The notes: a model not told the origin generated them from the letters alone. A stretch of DNA of 64,000 bases from Pseudomonas sichuanensis (GCF_003231305.1 NZ_QKVM01000020.1:1-64000), one strand, 5' to 3'. Shown: positions 10,019-19,067, counted from the first letter of the stretch. Numbers and translations are program-made.

Positions 10019-10321
10019 ATGCGACTTCCCTCCCTTCTGGCCGCCTGCGCCGTTAGCGCCCTGCTGCTGCCCTTGGCTGCCACTGCGGGTGACTTCCCGG
10101 CGGGCAAGGAGAAAAACTACATGGCCCAGTGCCAGGAAACCGCCAAGGCGCAAGGCGTCGACGCCACGACGGCGACCAGGCACTGCACCTGCGGCGCCCA
10201 GGCCATCAAAAAGAACTTTACCGACGAGGAGATCAAGGACCTCGACAGTTCGGACGGTGTCGACGCCAAGCTGATGCACCGTGCCCAGGCCGCCGTGCAG
10301 GCCGCCTGCAAGCCGAAATAG
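10019..10321 (+). CDS. small secreted cysteine-containing protein
   Basis: A 100-aa protein with a clear Sec signal peptide (residues 1-23, MRLPSLL then a hydrophobic core, cleavage after ATA). The mature part of about 77 residues has four Cys at 38, 56, 58 and 97, enough for two disulfides in the periplasm, and is rich in Ala, Lys and Asp. AAGGAG lies 9 nt before the ATG. I recognise it only as a conserved Pseudomonas hypothetical protein. It stands alone between thrS and the cold-shock gene. Confidence 0.85.
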   Translation: MRLPSLLAACAVSALLLPLAATAGDFPAGKEKNYMAQCQETAKAQGVDATTATRHCTCGAQAIKKNFTDEEIKDLDSSDGVDAKLMHRAQAAVQAACKPK

Positions 10322-10484
10322 CCGCGTTTTATGCGACCTTGCCCCCTTAATTTGCGCTTTATCGACATAGTGCGAAGGTAATAGGCGCCTGATCCGCAGA
10401 ATTAGACTATGATGTAGCCCGTGCCCCTGTAGCCTTGGCCGCATCGCACCTCGAAAAAAAATCATGTTTCTGGAGATTCATCCC

Positions 10485-10697
10485 ATGTCCAATCGCCAAA
10501 CCGGCACCGTCAAATGGTTCAATGATGAAAAAGGCTTCGGCTTCATCACCCCACAAGGCGGCGGCGACGACCTGTTCGTACACTTCAAGGCCATCGAAAC
10601 CGACGGTTTCAAGAGCCTGAAAGAAGGTCAGACTGTTTCCTTCGTCGCCGAGCGCGGCCAGAAGGGCATGCAGGCTGCACAGGTTCGTCCGGAGTAA
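10485..10697 (+). CDS. cold-shock domain protein
   Basis: A 70-aa single-domain OB-fold RNA chaperone of the CspA family. RNP1 (KGFGFI) and RNP2 (LFVHF) are intact, after the GTVKWFNDE opening. The start is placed at MSNRQTG with GGAGA 9 nt upstream, not at the ATG 21 nt earlier. A 163-nt stretch separates it from the previous gene, long enough for the structured 5' leader that csp mRNAs often have. A strong terminator follows. Which of the several Pseudomonas csp paralogues it is cannot be told from this window. Confidence 0.95.
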   Translation: MSNRQTGTVKWFNDEKGFGFITPQGGGDDLFVHFKAIETDGFKSLKEGQTVSFVAERGQKGMQAAQVRPE

Positions 10698-10710
10698 TTC
10701 GGATAGCTGT

Positions 10711-10740
10711 AAAAAACCCGCCACTTGTGGCGGGTTTTTT
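10711..10740. terminator. bidirectional terminator after the csp gene
   Basis: AAAAAACCCGCCA, loop, TGGCGGGTTTTTT. The stem is flanked by A and T runs, so it can work on both strands; here it ends the cold-shock gene 14 nt after its stop. Confidence 0.9.
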
Positions 10741-10780
10741 ATTGGGCACGAGAAAAGGCGTCATGGCCCTTGCAGGCCCT

Positions 10781-10836
10781 CATCGCGGGGCAAGCCCGCT
10801 CCCACGCTAACACGGGAGGGGGCTTGCCCCGCGATT
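10781..10836. repeat. REP pair (inverted)
   Basis: Two inverted copies of the REP core: atcgcggggcaagcccgctc on the plus strand at 10782 onward and its near-complement ending at 10836, with one G in place of C in the second copy. It lies between the csp terminator and the I78 gene end. Confidence 0.85.
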
Positions 10837-10840
10837 GCCT

Positions 10841-11161
10841 TCAGCCGCAGTTGACGCGGGTGACCACACCTTTGTCATCGACATTCAGGTTCAGGCGCTC
10901 GGAGCGATACTCCAGGGTGATCATGTCGTGGGGCTTGAGGATGCGCGCCATCTGCGAGCCACTGGCCTTGCGCGCTTGCTCGAGCAGCTCCGCAGTAGCC
11001 GGCTTGCCGACGGTGAAATCGGCGCCACTGGCTTCGCAGCGGCCATCGTTGCTGGCCGGGGCGGCAGGGGCGGCGGAGCCACCCGAGGTGCCGCCGGTGC
11101 TGCAGCCTGCAAGAACGGTAGCCAGCAACAGGGTCGCCAGGGAAGCGCGGGTACGGAACAT
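10841..11161 (-). CDS. lipoprotein, I78-family peptidase inhibitor-like
   Basis: A 106-aa protein. Residues 1-20 are a lipoprotein signal with lipobox LAGC, so Cys20 is probably lipidated. A Gly/Ala/Ser linker follows, then a domain of about 65 residues with the I78 (potato-inhibitor-like) pattern: CEASGADFTVGKPAT, ILKPHDMITLEYRSERLN and a final VNCG, where the two Cys can pair. These proteins are thought to inhibit serine proteases. The start is at MFRTRAS because the upstream ATG would bury the signal peptide. It stands alone next to REP sequences. Confidence 0.85.
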   Translation of the reverse strand: MFRTRASLATLLLATVLAGCSTGGTSGGSAAPAAPASNDGRCEASGADFTVGKPATAELLEQARKASGSQMARILKPHDMITLEYRSERLNLNVDDKGVVTRVNCG

Positions 11162-11449
11162 GAATCCTCCTAATCGATCGTGGGAACTGCCCAATACGAC
11201 AGCCCCTAAAACTGATTGTTGCAAAACTGCAAGATTCTGCCTGAACCCGGCCGTAGACGCGAAGGGCAATCGTGACGGGATTTTGCACCGAACCGCTGGT
11301 TCACCCTGACGCCGCCTTTATGCCTAAGTCGCAGGGCCAAGGTGACAAAGGCATGATTTACTGCAAACAGTGGAGTGCGCAACGCCTCCCCCTCGAACGC
11401 CAGGACCCGGTATTCGACTCTTCAGCCCAGGCCCCAGCGAGAGCGCTTC

Positions 11450-11662
11450 ATGAGCAACCACAGCATCGATGCCGACATCAAGGTCAAATGGGACGAAGGC
11501 CAGAGCGCCTATAGCCCGGGCTCGCCCGAAGAACTGGTACTGATCGCCATCGATCTGCTGGTGCGCGACCGCGGCGGTGAAGCGGCGCGCAGCTTCATCG
11601 AGCAGGTACTGGAACGCCACGCGCCCCAAGCTGCTATTTCAATCGAGCCAGGCGCGCGCTGA
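11450..11662 (+). CDS. hypothetical 70-aa acidic protein
   Basis: A small cytoplasmic protein without signal peptide, opening MSNHSIDADIKVKWDEGQ and with a predicted helical second half (PEELVLIAIDLLVRD, AARSFIEQVLERHAP). I recognise no domain. The start was chosen at the ATG before SNHSID because upstream residues look like untranslated sequence, though the ribosome binding site is weak. The 3' end overlaps the end of the convergent nucleoside hydrolase gene by 29 bp. Confidence 0.65.
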   Translation: MSNHSIDADIKVKWDEGQSAYSPGSPEELVLIAIDLLVRDRGGEAARSFIEQVLERHAPQAAISIEPGAR

Positions 11663-12641
11663 GCAGGTCGAAGAAGCCTTTTGCGTCGCCCTCCTCCACC
11701 CACGTGACATTGGCGGGCTGTTTGAGCACGCCGTACCAGTCGGCGATGGTCTGGCCAAAGGTCGGGCCCTCACGGCTGTCGACCACCATGTGGATGTCCC
11801 GCCCTTTGAACAGCTCGGGCTTGAGCAGGTAGGCGATCACGCTGGCATCGTGCACCGGGCCGCCAGGCATGCCGTAGGTGTCCATGTCGAACTTGATGTA
11901 GGCGTTGAGGATATCCACCACCAGCTTGCTGGCCTGGTTGTTCACCGCCGCCAGTTGCTTGAGGCGTGCTTCGCTGGTGAGCAGCTTGTGGGTGACGTCC
12001 AGCGGCAGGTAAGTGAGCTTGACGCCACTGGCCAGCACCACCTCGGCGGCGTGCGGGTCGGCATACAGGTTGAACTCGGCCGCCGGGGTGATATTGCCGC
12101 CATTGAAGTGAGCGCCGCCCATGACCACCACTTCCTTGATACCCCTGGCGATGTCCGGCTGCTGGATCAGCGCCAGGGCCAGGTTGGTCTGCGGGCCGAG
12201 CATGGCGACGGTGATGCTGTGGGGCTCGGCGGCGCCCAGGGTGTCTACCAGGTATTGCACGGCGTTGCCTTTGGCCAAGGGCTGTTTCGGTTCGTGCACC
12301 TGGATGCCGGTCAGCCCCTCTTCACCGTGCACATTGGCAGCATAGATCGGCGGGCGCACCAACGGCCGGCCTGCCCCGGCGTACACCGGAATATCTTCAC
12401 GACCACCCCATTCACGGGCCAGGCGGGCGTTGCGCGAGGTCTTGTCCAGGCGCACGTTGCCGGCGACCGTGGTGATGGCGCGGATTTTCAGCTCATCAGG
12501 CGAAGCCATGGCCAGCAGCAGCGCGACCACGTCGTCGGCGCCGGGGTCGGTGTCGATGATCAGGTCGCGTGGGGCGGCCATGACGGTGGTGGTGGCTAGC
12601 GCGGACATGAGTACGGCTCCTTGCAACAGGCGTTTGAACAT
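11634..12641 (-). CDS. secreted nucleoside hydrolase
   Basis: A 335-aa inosine/uridine-preferring nucleoside hydrolase that splits ribonucleosides into base and ribose. A signal peptide is visible (residues 1-23, ending MAA-PRD), unlike the cytoplasmic E. coli Rih enzymes. The calcium-binding motif DTDPGADD is at 30-37. AAGGAA lies before the ATG at 12641. It is the last gene after rbsD, with a REP pair in between, which suggests that periplasmic nucleoside cleavage delivers ribose to the Rbs transporter. Substrate preference cannot be told. Confidence 0.93.
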   Translation of the reverse strand: MFKRLLQGAVLMSALATTTVMAAPRDLIIDTDPGADDVVALLLAMASPDELKIRAITTVAGNVRLDKTSRNARLAREWGGREDIPVYAGAGRPLVRPPIYAANVHGEEGLTGIQVHEPKQPLAKGNAVQYLVDTLGAAEPHSITVAMLGPQTNLALALIQQPDIARGIKEVVVMGGAHFNGGNITPAAEFNLYADPHAAEVVLASGVKLTYLPLDVTHKLLTSEARLKQLAAVNNQASKLVVDILNAYIKFDMDTYGMPGGPVHDASVIAYLLKPELFKGRDIHMVVDSREGPTFGQTIADWYGVLKQPANVTWVEEGDAKGFFDLLSARLARLK

Positions 12642-12679
12642 TGGGTTTCCTTTCTCCAATTGGTTGACCTTATCGCACC

Positions 12680-12782
12680 CTGTGGGAGCGGCGGTTCGCC
12701 GCTGCGATTTACCCGCGAATCAGGCGCCGCCGATGCATGGCACCGGCTTCGCCGGTGTTCGCGGGTAAATCCGCTCCCACAG
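12680..12782. repeat. REP pair between rbsD and the nucleoside hydrolase
   Basis: Inverted REP copies of the 'gggtaaa' type: tgtgggagcggcggttcgcc at 12681 onward, ending with tttacccgcgaat at 12719, and the opposite copy ttcgcgggtaaatccgctcc ending 12782. A smaller palindrome (caccggcttcgccggtg) sits in the spacer. Confidence 0.85.
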
Positions 12783-12822
12783 AAATTGTGGATAGCTCGA
12801 CAGCGGCATTACCACCAAGGAT

Positions 12823-13227
12823 TTAGAAAGTAACGCCCGCCACCAAGGCAATATTGCTGTAAGGCTTGCACTCACCCGTGCGCACCACGGCCCGGGCCTG
12901 CTGGCATAAAACCTTGAATTCAGCGTGGGTCAGTAACTGGCGCGAGCCGATCACCCCTTCGCCACGCAAACGTTCAACCTCCACCAACGCCGGCGGCTCA
13001 GCCTGCAGGATTTCCTCGGCCAGCACATGCCGCTCCACCTGCATCTCGCTCAACACCACCCGCAGCACACTGGCGAAGTCGGGAATCCCCGGCGTCAGCG
13101 CCAGATCGATCAGCTCGACCCCAGGCGGCACCGGCAAGCCGGCATCACCGATCACCACGATGTCCCCATGGCCCAACCCGGCAACAACCCGTGACAGGGC
13201 GATGTTCAACAGCGGTGTCTTCTTCAT
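12823..13227 (-). CDS. rbsD: D-ribose pyranase
   Basis: A 134-aa enzyme that interconverts beta-pyranose and beta-furanose forms of ribose so that RbsK can use it. The family opening [22 protein letters not shown] with the catalytic His20 and the GDAGLPVP segment is present, as is the C-terminal [11 protein letters not shown]. The start codon overlaps the rbsK stop (ATGA, 4 bp), showing translational coupling. Confidence 0.97.
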   Translation of the reverse strand: MKKTPLLNIALSRVVAGLGHGDIVVIGDAGLPVPPGVELIDLALTPGIPDFASVLRVVLSEMQVERHVLAEEILQAEPPALVEVERLRGEGVIGSRQLLTHAEFKVLCQQARAVVRTGECKPYSNIALVAGVTF

Positions 13228-14132
13228 GGCGCCAGCTCCTTCAAATAGGGAATCGAAGGCTGAGCCCCCACGCGGGTGACCGACAACGCCGCAGCACGCT
13301 GCCCGAAAACGATTGCGTCTTCGCGCGAAAGACCACGAGCCAGGCCGGCGGCGAAGCCACCGACAAAGGTGTCACCGGCCGCCGTGGTATCCACGGCGTT
13401 GACCGGTGCGACGGGGAAATGCCTGTCGCCCTGCCCGTCGACAAACAATGCACCCTGGGCACCCAGGGTGACGATCACCTTCCCTGCCCCCAGCTTTATC
13501 AACTGTTCGCCGGCACGGCGAGCACTGTCGAGGTCGGTCACCGCCACCCCGGTCAGCGCCTCGGCCTCGCTTTCGTTGGGGATCAGGTAGTCGATATGGG
13601 TGTACCACTCAGCCGGCAGCGGGCCGGTGGCCGGCGCCGGGTTGAGGATCACGGTCTTGCCGAGCTCGCGCCCGCGCGCCAGGGTCCAGGCCACAGTCGG
13701 GGCAGGCACTTCAAGCTGGCAAATGATCACCTCGGCCTGCTGCAGCAACGCGTCGAAGCGCTGCACCGACTCAGGGCTGAGCAAGCCATTGCCACCCGCA
13801 ATGATGACGATGGCGTTCTGGCTGGCGGCATCCACCACGATCAGCGCCACGCCACTGGAAACCCCCGGGCAGATGCCGACGCCCTGGCAGTCGACACCTT
13901 CCACTTCCAGCGCCTTGCGCAGTTGCTGGCCGTAGGCATCGTCACCCACATTGCCGACCATCGCCACGCTGGCACCCAGCCGGGCCACGGCCACGGCCTG
14001 GTTGGCCCCCTTGCCGCCGGGCACGGTGAAAAAGCTGTCACCGGCCAGGGTTTCACCGCCCCGCGGCAAGCGCTGGGCGCGGGCCACCAAATCCATGTTG
14101 AGGCTGCCGACCACTACCACCTTGGCACTCAT
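13224..14132 (-). CDS. rbsK: ribokinase
   Basis: A 302-aa PfkB-family kinase making ribose 5-phosphate from ribose and ATP. Family signatures are visible: the N-terminal GSLNMDLV, the [10 protein letters not shown] substrate-binding segment, and the C-terminal [20 protein letters not shown] with the catalytic Asp. The ATG at 14132 is preferred over one 6 nt upstream, because AAGGA then has a 6-nt spacing. The gene follows rbsR by 9 nt and overlaps rbsD. Confidence 0.97.
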   Translation of the reverse strand: MSAKVVVVGSLNMDLVARAQRLPRGGETLAGDSFFTVPGGKGANQAVAVARLGASVAMVGNVGDDAYGQQLRKALEVEGVDCQGVGICPGVSSGVALIVVDAASQNAIVIIAGGNGLLSPESVQRFDALLQQAEVIICQLEVPAPTVAWTLARGRELGKTVILNPAPATGPLPAEWYTHIDYLIPNESEAEALTGVAVTDLDSARRAGEQLIKLGAGKVIVTLGAQGALFVDGQGDRHFPVAPVNAVDTTAAGDTFVGGFAAGLARGLSREDAIVFGQRAAALSVTRVGAQPSIPYLKELAP

Positions 14133-14141
14133 GGGCATTCC

Positions 14142-15164
14142 TTAACGGTAATCGTTGAACAGATCCGGGCGCGGCCCGGTGGATTCGCGCAGGACGATGC
14201 GCGGCGCGACGATGCGCTGCTCCACCGCCCCACAGCTCGGTGCGCCGATGCGCGACAGCAGCAGCGCCGCCGCGCTTTCGCCCAGTTCGCGGATCGACTG
14301 GCCGACGGTGGTCAGCGCCGGGTACACATAGCGGCTCAGCTCGATGTCGTCGAAACCGATCACCGACAGCTCGCCCGGCACGTTGATATTGCGTTCGGCG
14401 GCGGCGCGCAGCACGCCAAAGCCGATCATGTCGTTGCCGGCGAAGATCGCCGTCGGCCGCTGGCCATCGAGCAGGCGCGCCGCCGCGGCATGGCCCCCAG
14501 GGCTGGTGAAGTCGCTGTGCAACACATGGCCGGCGGCGACGCGCAACCCGGCCTCGGCCATGGCCCGACGGAAACCGGCCAGGCGCAGTTGACTGACGCC
14601 CGTGTCCACGGGGCCTGCGATGGTGGCGATGTCGCGATGGCCCAGCTCCAGCAAGTGGCGGGTAGCCAGGTAAGCGCCGTGCTCGTGATCGATCCGTACA
14701 AGGTCTGCCTCGACGCCGTCCAGCGCGCGGTCGACGATGACCATGGGCGTGCGCACGCAGGCCAGGCTGTCGAGCAGGTCGCGCTCCTCACCCACCGAGG
14801 CCACGATCAGGCCGTCGATGCGTTTTTCCAGCAGCACGCGCAGGTAGCTGCGCTGCTTCTGCGGATCGTCGTCGGAGTTGCACAGGATCACGCAGTAGCC
14901 GTTGCGCTCGCAGGCATCCTCGATGCCCCGGGCCAGCTCGGCGAAGTACGGGTTGACGCTGTTGGGCACCAGCAGGCCGATGGTGGCAGTGCTGCGGGCC
15001 TTCAGCGAGCGGGCCACGGCGCTGGGCACGTAGTCGAGCTGGGCGATCGCCGCCTCGACCTTAAGGCGCACGTGTTCGCTGACCGGACGGGTCTTGTTCA
15101 GTACATGGGACACGGTGGTGTAGGAAATACCCGCCAGTGCCGCGACATCTTTGATGGTGGCCAT
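14142..15164 (-). CDS. rbsR: LacI-family ribose operon repressor
   Basis: A 340-aa repressor. The LacI HTH and hinge (ATIKDVAALAGISYTTVSHVL) are at residues 2-22 and a periplasmic-binding-protein-like ribose-sensing domain covers about 60-330. It lies inside the operon, between rbsC (3 nt) and rbsK (9 nt), so it is coexpressed with the genes it probably represses. The probable operator is the palindrome GCAAACGTTTGC at 18875-18886 before rbsB. Confidence 0.96.
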   Translation of the reverse strand: MATIKDVAALAGISYTTVSHVLNKTRPVSEHVRLKVEAAIAQLDYVPSAVARSLKARSTATIGLLVPNSVNPYFAELARGIEDACERNGYCVILCNSDDDPQKQRSYLRVLLEKRIDGLIVASVGEERDLLDSLACVRTPMVIVDRALDGVEADLVRIDHEHGAYLATRHLLELGHRDIATIAGPVDTGVSQLRLAGFRRAMAEAGLRVAAGHVLHSDFTSPGGHAAAARLLDGQRPTAIFAGNDMIGFGVLRAAAERNINVPGELSVIGFDDIELSRYVYPALTTVGQSIRELGESAAALLLSRIGAPSCGAVEQRIVAPRIVLRESTGPRPDLFNDYR

Positions 15165-15167
15165 GTT

Positions 15168-16166
15168 TTATCGGTTCCGCCGGTTTGCACGCCGGCTACG
15201 GTAAGTGTCGAGCACCACGGCGATGACGATGACCGCCCCGGTGATGATGCGTTTGGTGGGCTCCGAAGCACCGATCTGCGCAAGCCCTGCGGCCAGCACC
15301 GAGATGATCAGCACCCCGAAGAACGTACTGATGACCGAGCCGCGCCCACCCATCAGGCTGGTGCCGCCGATCACCACGGCGGCGATCACCTGCAGCTCCA
15401 GGCCGGCCCCGGCGTTGGGGTCGGCGGCCTCCAGGCGGGAAATCTGGAACAGCGCGGCCAGGCCTGCGAGCACGCCCATCAGGGCGAACACCAGGATCTT
15501 GTAAGGGCGCGGGTCGATACCCGCCAGGCGCACGGCTTCTTCGTTGGTGCCTATGCCGATCAGGTAGCGGCCGAACACCGTGCGGGTCAGCACCAACTGG
15601 GCCAGCACGATCACCAGCAGGCCAATGATGAAGGCCGGCGAAATGCCGAAGGCGATGGGGTTGGAGAACCAGGCGAAGGCATCGCCGATGTAGGCGGTAC
15701 GCGAGTCGGTGAACTGGTAGGCCAGGCCCCGGGCCATTTCCAGCACGCCCAGCGAGACGATGAACGACGGGATGCGCCAGGCCACGGTAATGCTGCCGGT
15801 GATGCTGCCGGCCAGCGCCGCCACGGCCGTGCCGAGCAAGGCGGCGGGCAGCACGCCCCAGCCCCAGCCGAGGATCGCCACGCTGACCGTGGAGGCGGCC
15901 AGCGCCAGCACCGAGCCCACCGACAGGTCGATGCCGCCGATGATCAGCACGAAGGTCATGCCCACCGCCAGCACCATCAGGTCGGGGATCTGGTTGGCCA
16001 GGGTGCTGAAAGTGGCATAGGAGAGAAAGTGGCTGCTGAGCGACGAGAACAGCACGATCATCGCCAGCAAGGCGCCGGCCAGGCCCAGGTAGGTGCCCAG
16101 GCCATAATAGTTGCCGCTGCGGCGGGCGGGCGCGGCGCCCGGGGTGTCGAGGGGAGTGGTTTTCAT
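15168..16166 (-). CDS. rbsC: ribose ABC transporter permease
   Basis: A 332-aa inner-membrane permease of the BPD_transp_2 family with many hydrophobic segments, the GGIDLSVGSVLALAAS family signature (about residues 76-91) and the cytoplasmic loop GRYLIGIGTNEEAVRLAGID that contacts the ATPase. It forms the channel of the Rbs importer with RbsA and RbsB. The ATG overlaps the rbsA stop by 4 bp. Confidence 0.97.
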   Translation of the reverse strand: MKTTPLDTPGAAPARRSGNYYGLGTYLGLAGALLAMIVLFSSLSSHFLSYATFSTLANQIPDLMVLAVGMTFVLIIGGIDLSVGSVLALAASTVSVAILGWGWGVLPAALLGTAVAALAGSITGSITVAWRIPSFIVSLGVLEMARGLAYQFTDSRTAYIGDAFAWFSNPIAFGISPAFIIGLLVIVLAQLVLTRTVFGRYLIGIGTNEEAVRLAGIDPRPYKILVFALMGVLAGLAALFQISRLEAADPNAGAGLELQVIAAVVIGGTSLMGGRGSVISTFFGVLIISVLAAGLAQIGASEPTKRIITGAVIVIAVVLDTYRSRRANRRNR

Positions 16167-17716
16167 GCGTCCATCCTGGGAGCTGCGTCGTGCAGCAGGG
16201 CATCACGTTTCTGGTAGCCGGCAAAGGCGGCGGCGAGCAGCTGGTCCTGGCTCCAGCGGTCACGGTCGAAGGTGTCGATCAGACGCCCGGCAGACAGCAC
16301 GGCAATGCGGTCGCAGATCAGCATCAGTTCGCGCAGGTCGCTGGACACCACCACCAGGGCCTTGCCCTGGCGAGCGAGCTCGGCGAGCAGGCCGTAGATG
16401 TCGAACTTGGCGCCCACGTCGATCCCACGGGTGGGCTCGTCGAACAGCAGCACCTGGCAGTCACGCTCGAGCCAACGGCCGATCACCACCTTCTGCTGGT
16501 TGCCACCGGACAACTCGCCCACCGCCTGCGCCGGGCCGGCGCTGCGAATGCGCATGGCGTTGATCTGCCGTTCGGCCAGGCTGTGCTCGGCGTCGCGATC
16601 GAGCACACCGGCACGGGACACGGCGCCCAGGTTGCCCAGGGCAATGTTGGCGCTGATCGACTGGGTCAGCAGCAAGCCTTCGCCCTTGCGGTCCTCGGTG
16701 ATCAGGGCGATGCCGGCGGCCACGGCGGCCTTGGGCGAGTCGATGCTCACCGGCTGCGGCGGCAGGCCAAGGGCGATCTGCCCGCTGTCGGCGCGGTCGG
16801 CGCCGTAGATCAGGCGCAGCAGCTCGGTGCGCCCGGCACCGATCAGCCCGGAGATGCCGAAGATCTCCCCTGCCCTCACCTCGAACGACACCTCACGCAC
16901 CTTGTCGCCACGGCTGAGCTTGTCGACCTTGAGCAACGGCGCGCCGATCTGGCGGCGGCCCAGGTCGATGTGCTCACCCAGCTCGCGGCCGACCATCAGG
17001 TTGACCAGCTCGTTGCTGCTGTAGCGCTGGATCGGCTCGGCGCATACCAGCTTGCCGTCGCGCAGCACGGCGATGCGCTGGGCTACGCGCTGCAGCTCTT
17101 CGAGGCGGTGCGAGATATAGACGATGGCCACACCACGCTGGCGCAGGCGCTCGATCTGGGTGAACAGCAGTTCCACCTCACGGTTGGTGAGCATGGCCGT
17201 GGGCTCGTCGAAGATCAGCACATGGCAATCGCCAATCAGGTTGCGGGCGATCTCGACCATCTGCTGATGGCCGATCCCCAGCTCGCCAACCGGGGTGTCC
17301 GGATCGATGGCCTCCAGACCTACCTGGGCCATGGCCGCCGTGGCCAACTGGCGCAGGCGCTTCTGGCTGATCCAGCCGAAGCGGCTGGGCAGGTTGTCGA
17401 GGAACAGGTTTTCGGCCACGGTCAGGGTCGGCAGCAGGTTGAGCTCCTGCATCACCATGCGCACCCCAAGGCGCTCGGCCTCGGCGCGGCTGCCGGGGTT
17501 GTAGGGCTGGCCGCGGTAGTGCATCTGCCCGGTGGTGGGGATCTCCAGGCCGCTGATCAGCTTGGACAAGGTCGACTTGCCCGCACCGTTTTCGCCGGTC
17601 AGCGCCAGCACCTCGCCGCCGCGCAGCTCGAGGGTGACGTCGCCGAGCACCGGCTGGGCGTAGGTCTTGCCCAGGCCGCTGACGGCCAGCATGGTTTCAT
17701 TGGCCGGTACTGACAT
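16163..17716 (-). CDS. rbsA: ribose ABC transporter ATP-binding protein
   Basis: A 517-aa protein with two fused ABC domains. Domain 1 has Walker A TGENGAGKSTL and Walker B LIFDEPTAM. Domain 2 has a degenerate Walker A (SGLIGAGRTELL), the signature LSGGNQQKVVIGRWL and Walker B LLFDEPTRGID. One degenerate site is normal for sugar importers of this type. The start is the ATG at 17716, since AGAGAGG gives good spacing, rather than the GTG two codons earlier. A REP pair lies between it and rbsB. Confidence 0.97.
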   Translation of the reverse strand: MSVPANETMLAVSGLGKTYAQPVLGDVTLELRGGEVLALTGENGAGKSTLSKLISGLEIPTTGQMHYRGQPYNPGSRAEAERLGVRMVMQELNLLPTLTVAENLFLDNLPSRFGWISQKRLRQLATAAMAQVGLEAIDPDTPVGELGIGHQQMVEIARNLIGDCHVLIFDEPTAMLTNREVELLFTQIERLRQRGVAIVYISHRLEELQRVAQRIAVLRDGKLVCAEPIQRYSSNELVNLMVGRELGEHIDLGRRQIGAPLLKVDKLSRGDKVREVSFEVRAGEIFGISGLIGAGRTELLRLIYGADRADSGQIALGLPPQPVSIDSPKAAVAAGIALITEDRKGEGLLLTQSISANIALGNLGAVSRAGVLDRDAEHSLAERQINAMRIRSAGPAQAVGELSGGNQQKVVIGRWLERDCQVLLFDEPTRGIDVGAKFDIYGLLAELARQGKALVVVSSDLRELMLICDRIAVLSAGRLIDTFDRDRWSQDQLLAAAFAGYQKRDALLHDAAPRMDA

Positions 17717-17763
17717 GGCCACCTCTCTTTATAGAACCAATCACAGCTTGTTGATTTTGCCTG

Positions 17764-17850
17764 CGTGGGAGCGGGCTTGCCCCGCGAACACCGGCGCCGC
17801 CGGTGCCATCCACTGCGGTGCGCCCATCGCGGGGCAAGCCCGCTCCCACG
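17764..17850. repeat. REP pair inside the rbs operon (rbsB-rbsA)
   Basis: Inverted REP copies, cgtgggagcgggcttgcccc at 17764 onward and its complement ending 17850, with a small GC palindrome (caccggcgccgccggtg) between. In the operon it can form a hairpin that protects the upstream rbsB part of the mRNA, as REP hairpins do after malE in E. coli. Confidence 0.85.
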
Positions 17851-17885
17851 ATCACTCAAGCATCAGGCCTCTCGCTCACGAACAG

Positions 17886-18839
17886 TCACTTCGTGATCAA
17901 TTCCACCGGTGTCTGGATCACATTGTCGGCATCCACGGCAGGCTTCTCGCCCTTGAGCATCGTCAATGCCGCCTGGATGCCGAACACCGCCTGCTGGCTG
18001 GCGGCCTGGTCGAGGGTGGCGAGCACGCGGCCATCCTTGAGCATCGGCTTGATGGCCTTGATGTTGTCATAGCCGACCACCTGCACCTGGCCGGCCTTGC
18101 CCGCGGCGCGCACCGCCGAGACCGCGCCCAGCGCCATGCTGTCGTTGCCGGCCAGCAGCGCCTTGAGGTCGGGGTATTCGTTGAGCATCGAGGCGGCCAC
18201 GGCGTTGCCTTTGTCGATCTCCCAATTGCCGGACTGCACCGAGACGATCTTCATCTGCGCGGCATCCATGGCGTCCTTGAAGCCGGCGGTGCGCTGCTGG
18301 GCGTTGGTGGTGGTCGGCACGCCTTCGATGATGCCGACCTGATCGCCGGCCTTGAGTTTCTCTTTCGCCAGGTAATCGCCGACCAGGCGCGCGCCCTTGC
18401 GGTTGTCGGGGCCGACGAAGGGCACGCTGATGCCCTTGGCCTTGAGCAGTTCGGGGTCGAGGCGGTTGTCGATGTTGATCACGACCACGCCTTTGTCCAT
18501 GGCCTTCTTCACCGCCGCGACCAGCGCCTTGGAATCGGCCGGCGCGATCACCAGGGCCTTGGCGCCCGAGTTGACCATCTGCTCGACGATGCGGATCTGC
18601 TCGCCGGTATCGGTTTCATTCTTGATGCCGTTGGCGATCAGCTCGAAATCCTGGGGGTGGGCTTTCTGGTAGTCCTTGGCGCCGTCTTCCATGGTGCGGA
18701 AGAACTCGTTGGCCAAAGACTTCATCACCAGGGCGACCTTGGGCGCGTCCTCGGCATGGGCGGCAGACAGTGGCAGGGCGAACATCAACGAAGAGAGCAC
18801 AGCGACGGCCAGCGGACGACCGGAGAACGGCAGCTTCAT
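17886..18839 (-). CDS. rbsB: periplasmic ribose-binding protein
   Basis: A 317-aa substrate-binding protein of the peripla_BP_4 family. Signal peptide residues 1-29 end SAAHA-EDA. The mature start KVALVMKSLANEFFRTMEDGA is typical of RbsB. It captures ribose for RbsAC. It is the first gene of the operon, 36 bp downstream of a LacI-family operator palindrome. The start at MKLPFSG places the signal peptide correctly; longer in-frame starts upstream are rejected. Confidence 0.96.
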   Translation of the reverse strand: MKLPFSGRPLAVAVLSSLMFALPLSAAHAEDAPKVALVMKSLANEFFRTMEDGAKDYQKAHPQDFELIANGIKNETDTGEQIRIVEQMVNSGAKALVIAPADSKALVAAVKKAMDKGVVVINIDNRLDPELLKAKGISVPFVGPDNRKGARLVGDYLAKEKLKAGDQVGIIEGVPTTTNAQQRTAGFKDAMDAAQMKIVSVQSGNWEIDKGNAVAASMLNEYPDLKALLAGNDSMALGAVSAVRAAGKAGQVQVVGYDNIKAIKPMLKDGRVLATLDQAASQQAVFGIQAALTMLKGEKPAVDADNVIQTPVELITK

Positions 18840-18874
18840 GGAAATGACTCCGAATTTTGTGTTTTTTATCGGAT

Positions 18875-18886
18875 GCAAACGTTTGC
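18875..18886. promoter_or_regulatory. candidate RbsR operator
   Basis: A perfect 12-bp palindrome GCAAACGTTTGC with the AAACGTTT core typical of LacI-family operators, 36 bp upstream of the rbsB start and overlapping where its promoter should be. Assignment to RbsR is inferred from position. Confidence 0.7.
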
Positions 18887-19006
18887 GGTGACTCACTATG
18901 GAAACAGGTCCCGCGTTTGTCAAATCCAGTGCGTAGGCAAAGCGCCAGCACGCACGCCAGATTATCCGCAATTTATCCGAAAAACCGAACACTTTTCCTA
19001 CGCTTG

Positions 19007-19020
19007 TTCGGGATGCCGAA
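19007..19020. promoter_or_regulatory. AauR-type activator site
   Basis: TTCGGGATGCCGAA matches exactly the TTCGG-N4-CCGAA motif reported for AauR, the acidic-amino-acid response regulator of P. putida. It lies 89 bp upstream of the -24 element of the asparaginase promoter, a normal distance for a sigma-54 activator. Confidence 0.7.
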
Positions 19021-19067
19021 CGACGGCAACCCGCGCAGTCTCACGCATTCAGGTTACACATGATGAA

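Noticed and set aside
13191..16217. 1008-codon plus-strand frame across rbsK, rbsR and rbsC
   Set aside because: Antisense of three clear, overlapping or closely packed genes; His/Arg/Gln-rich without any recognisable segment.
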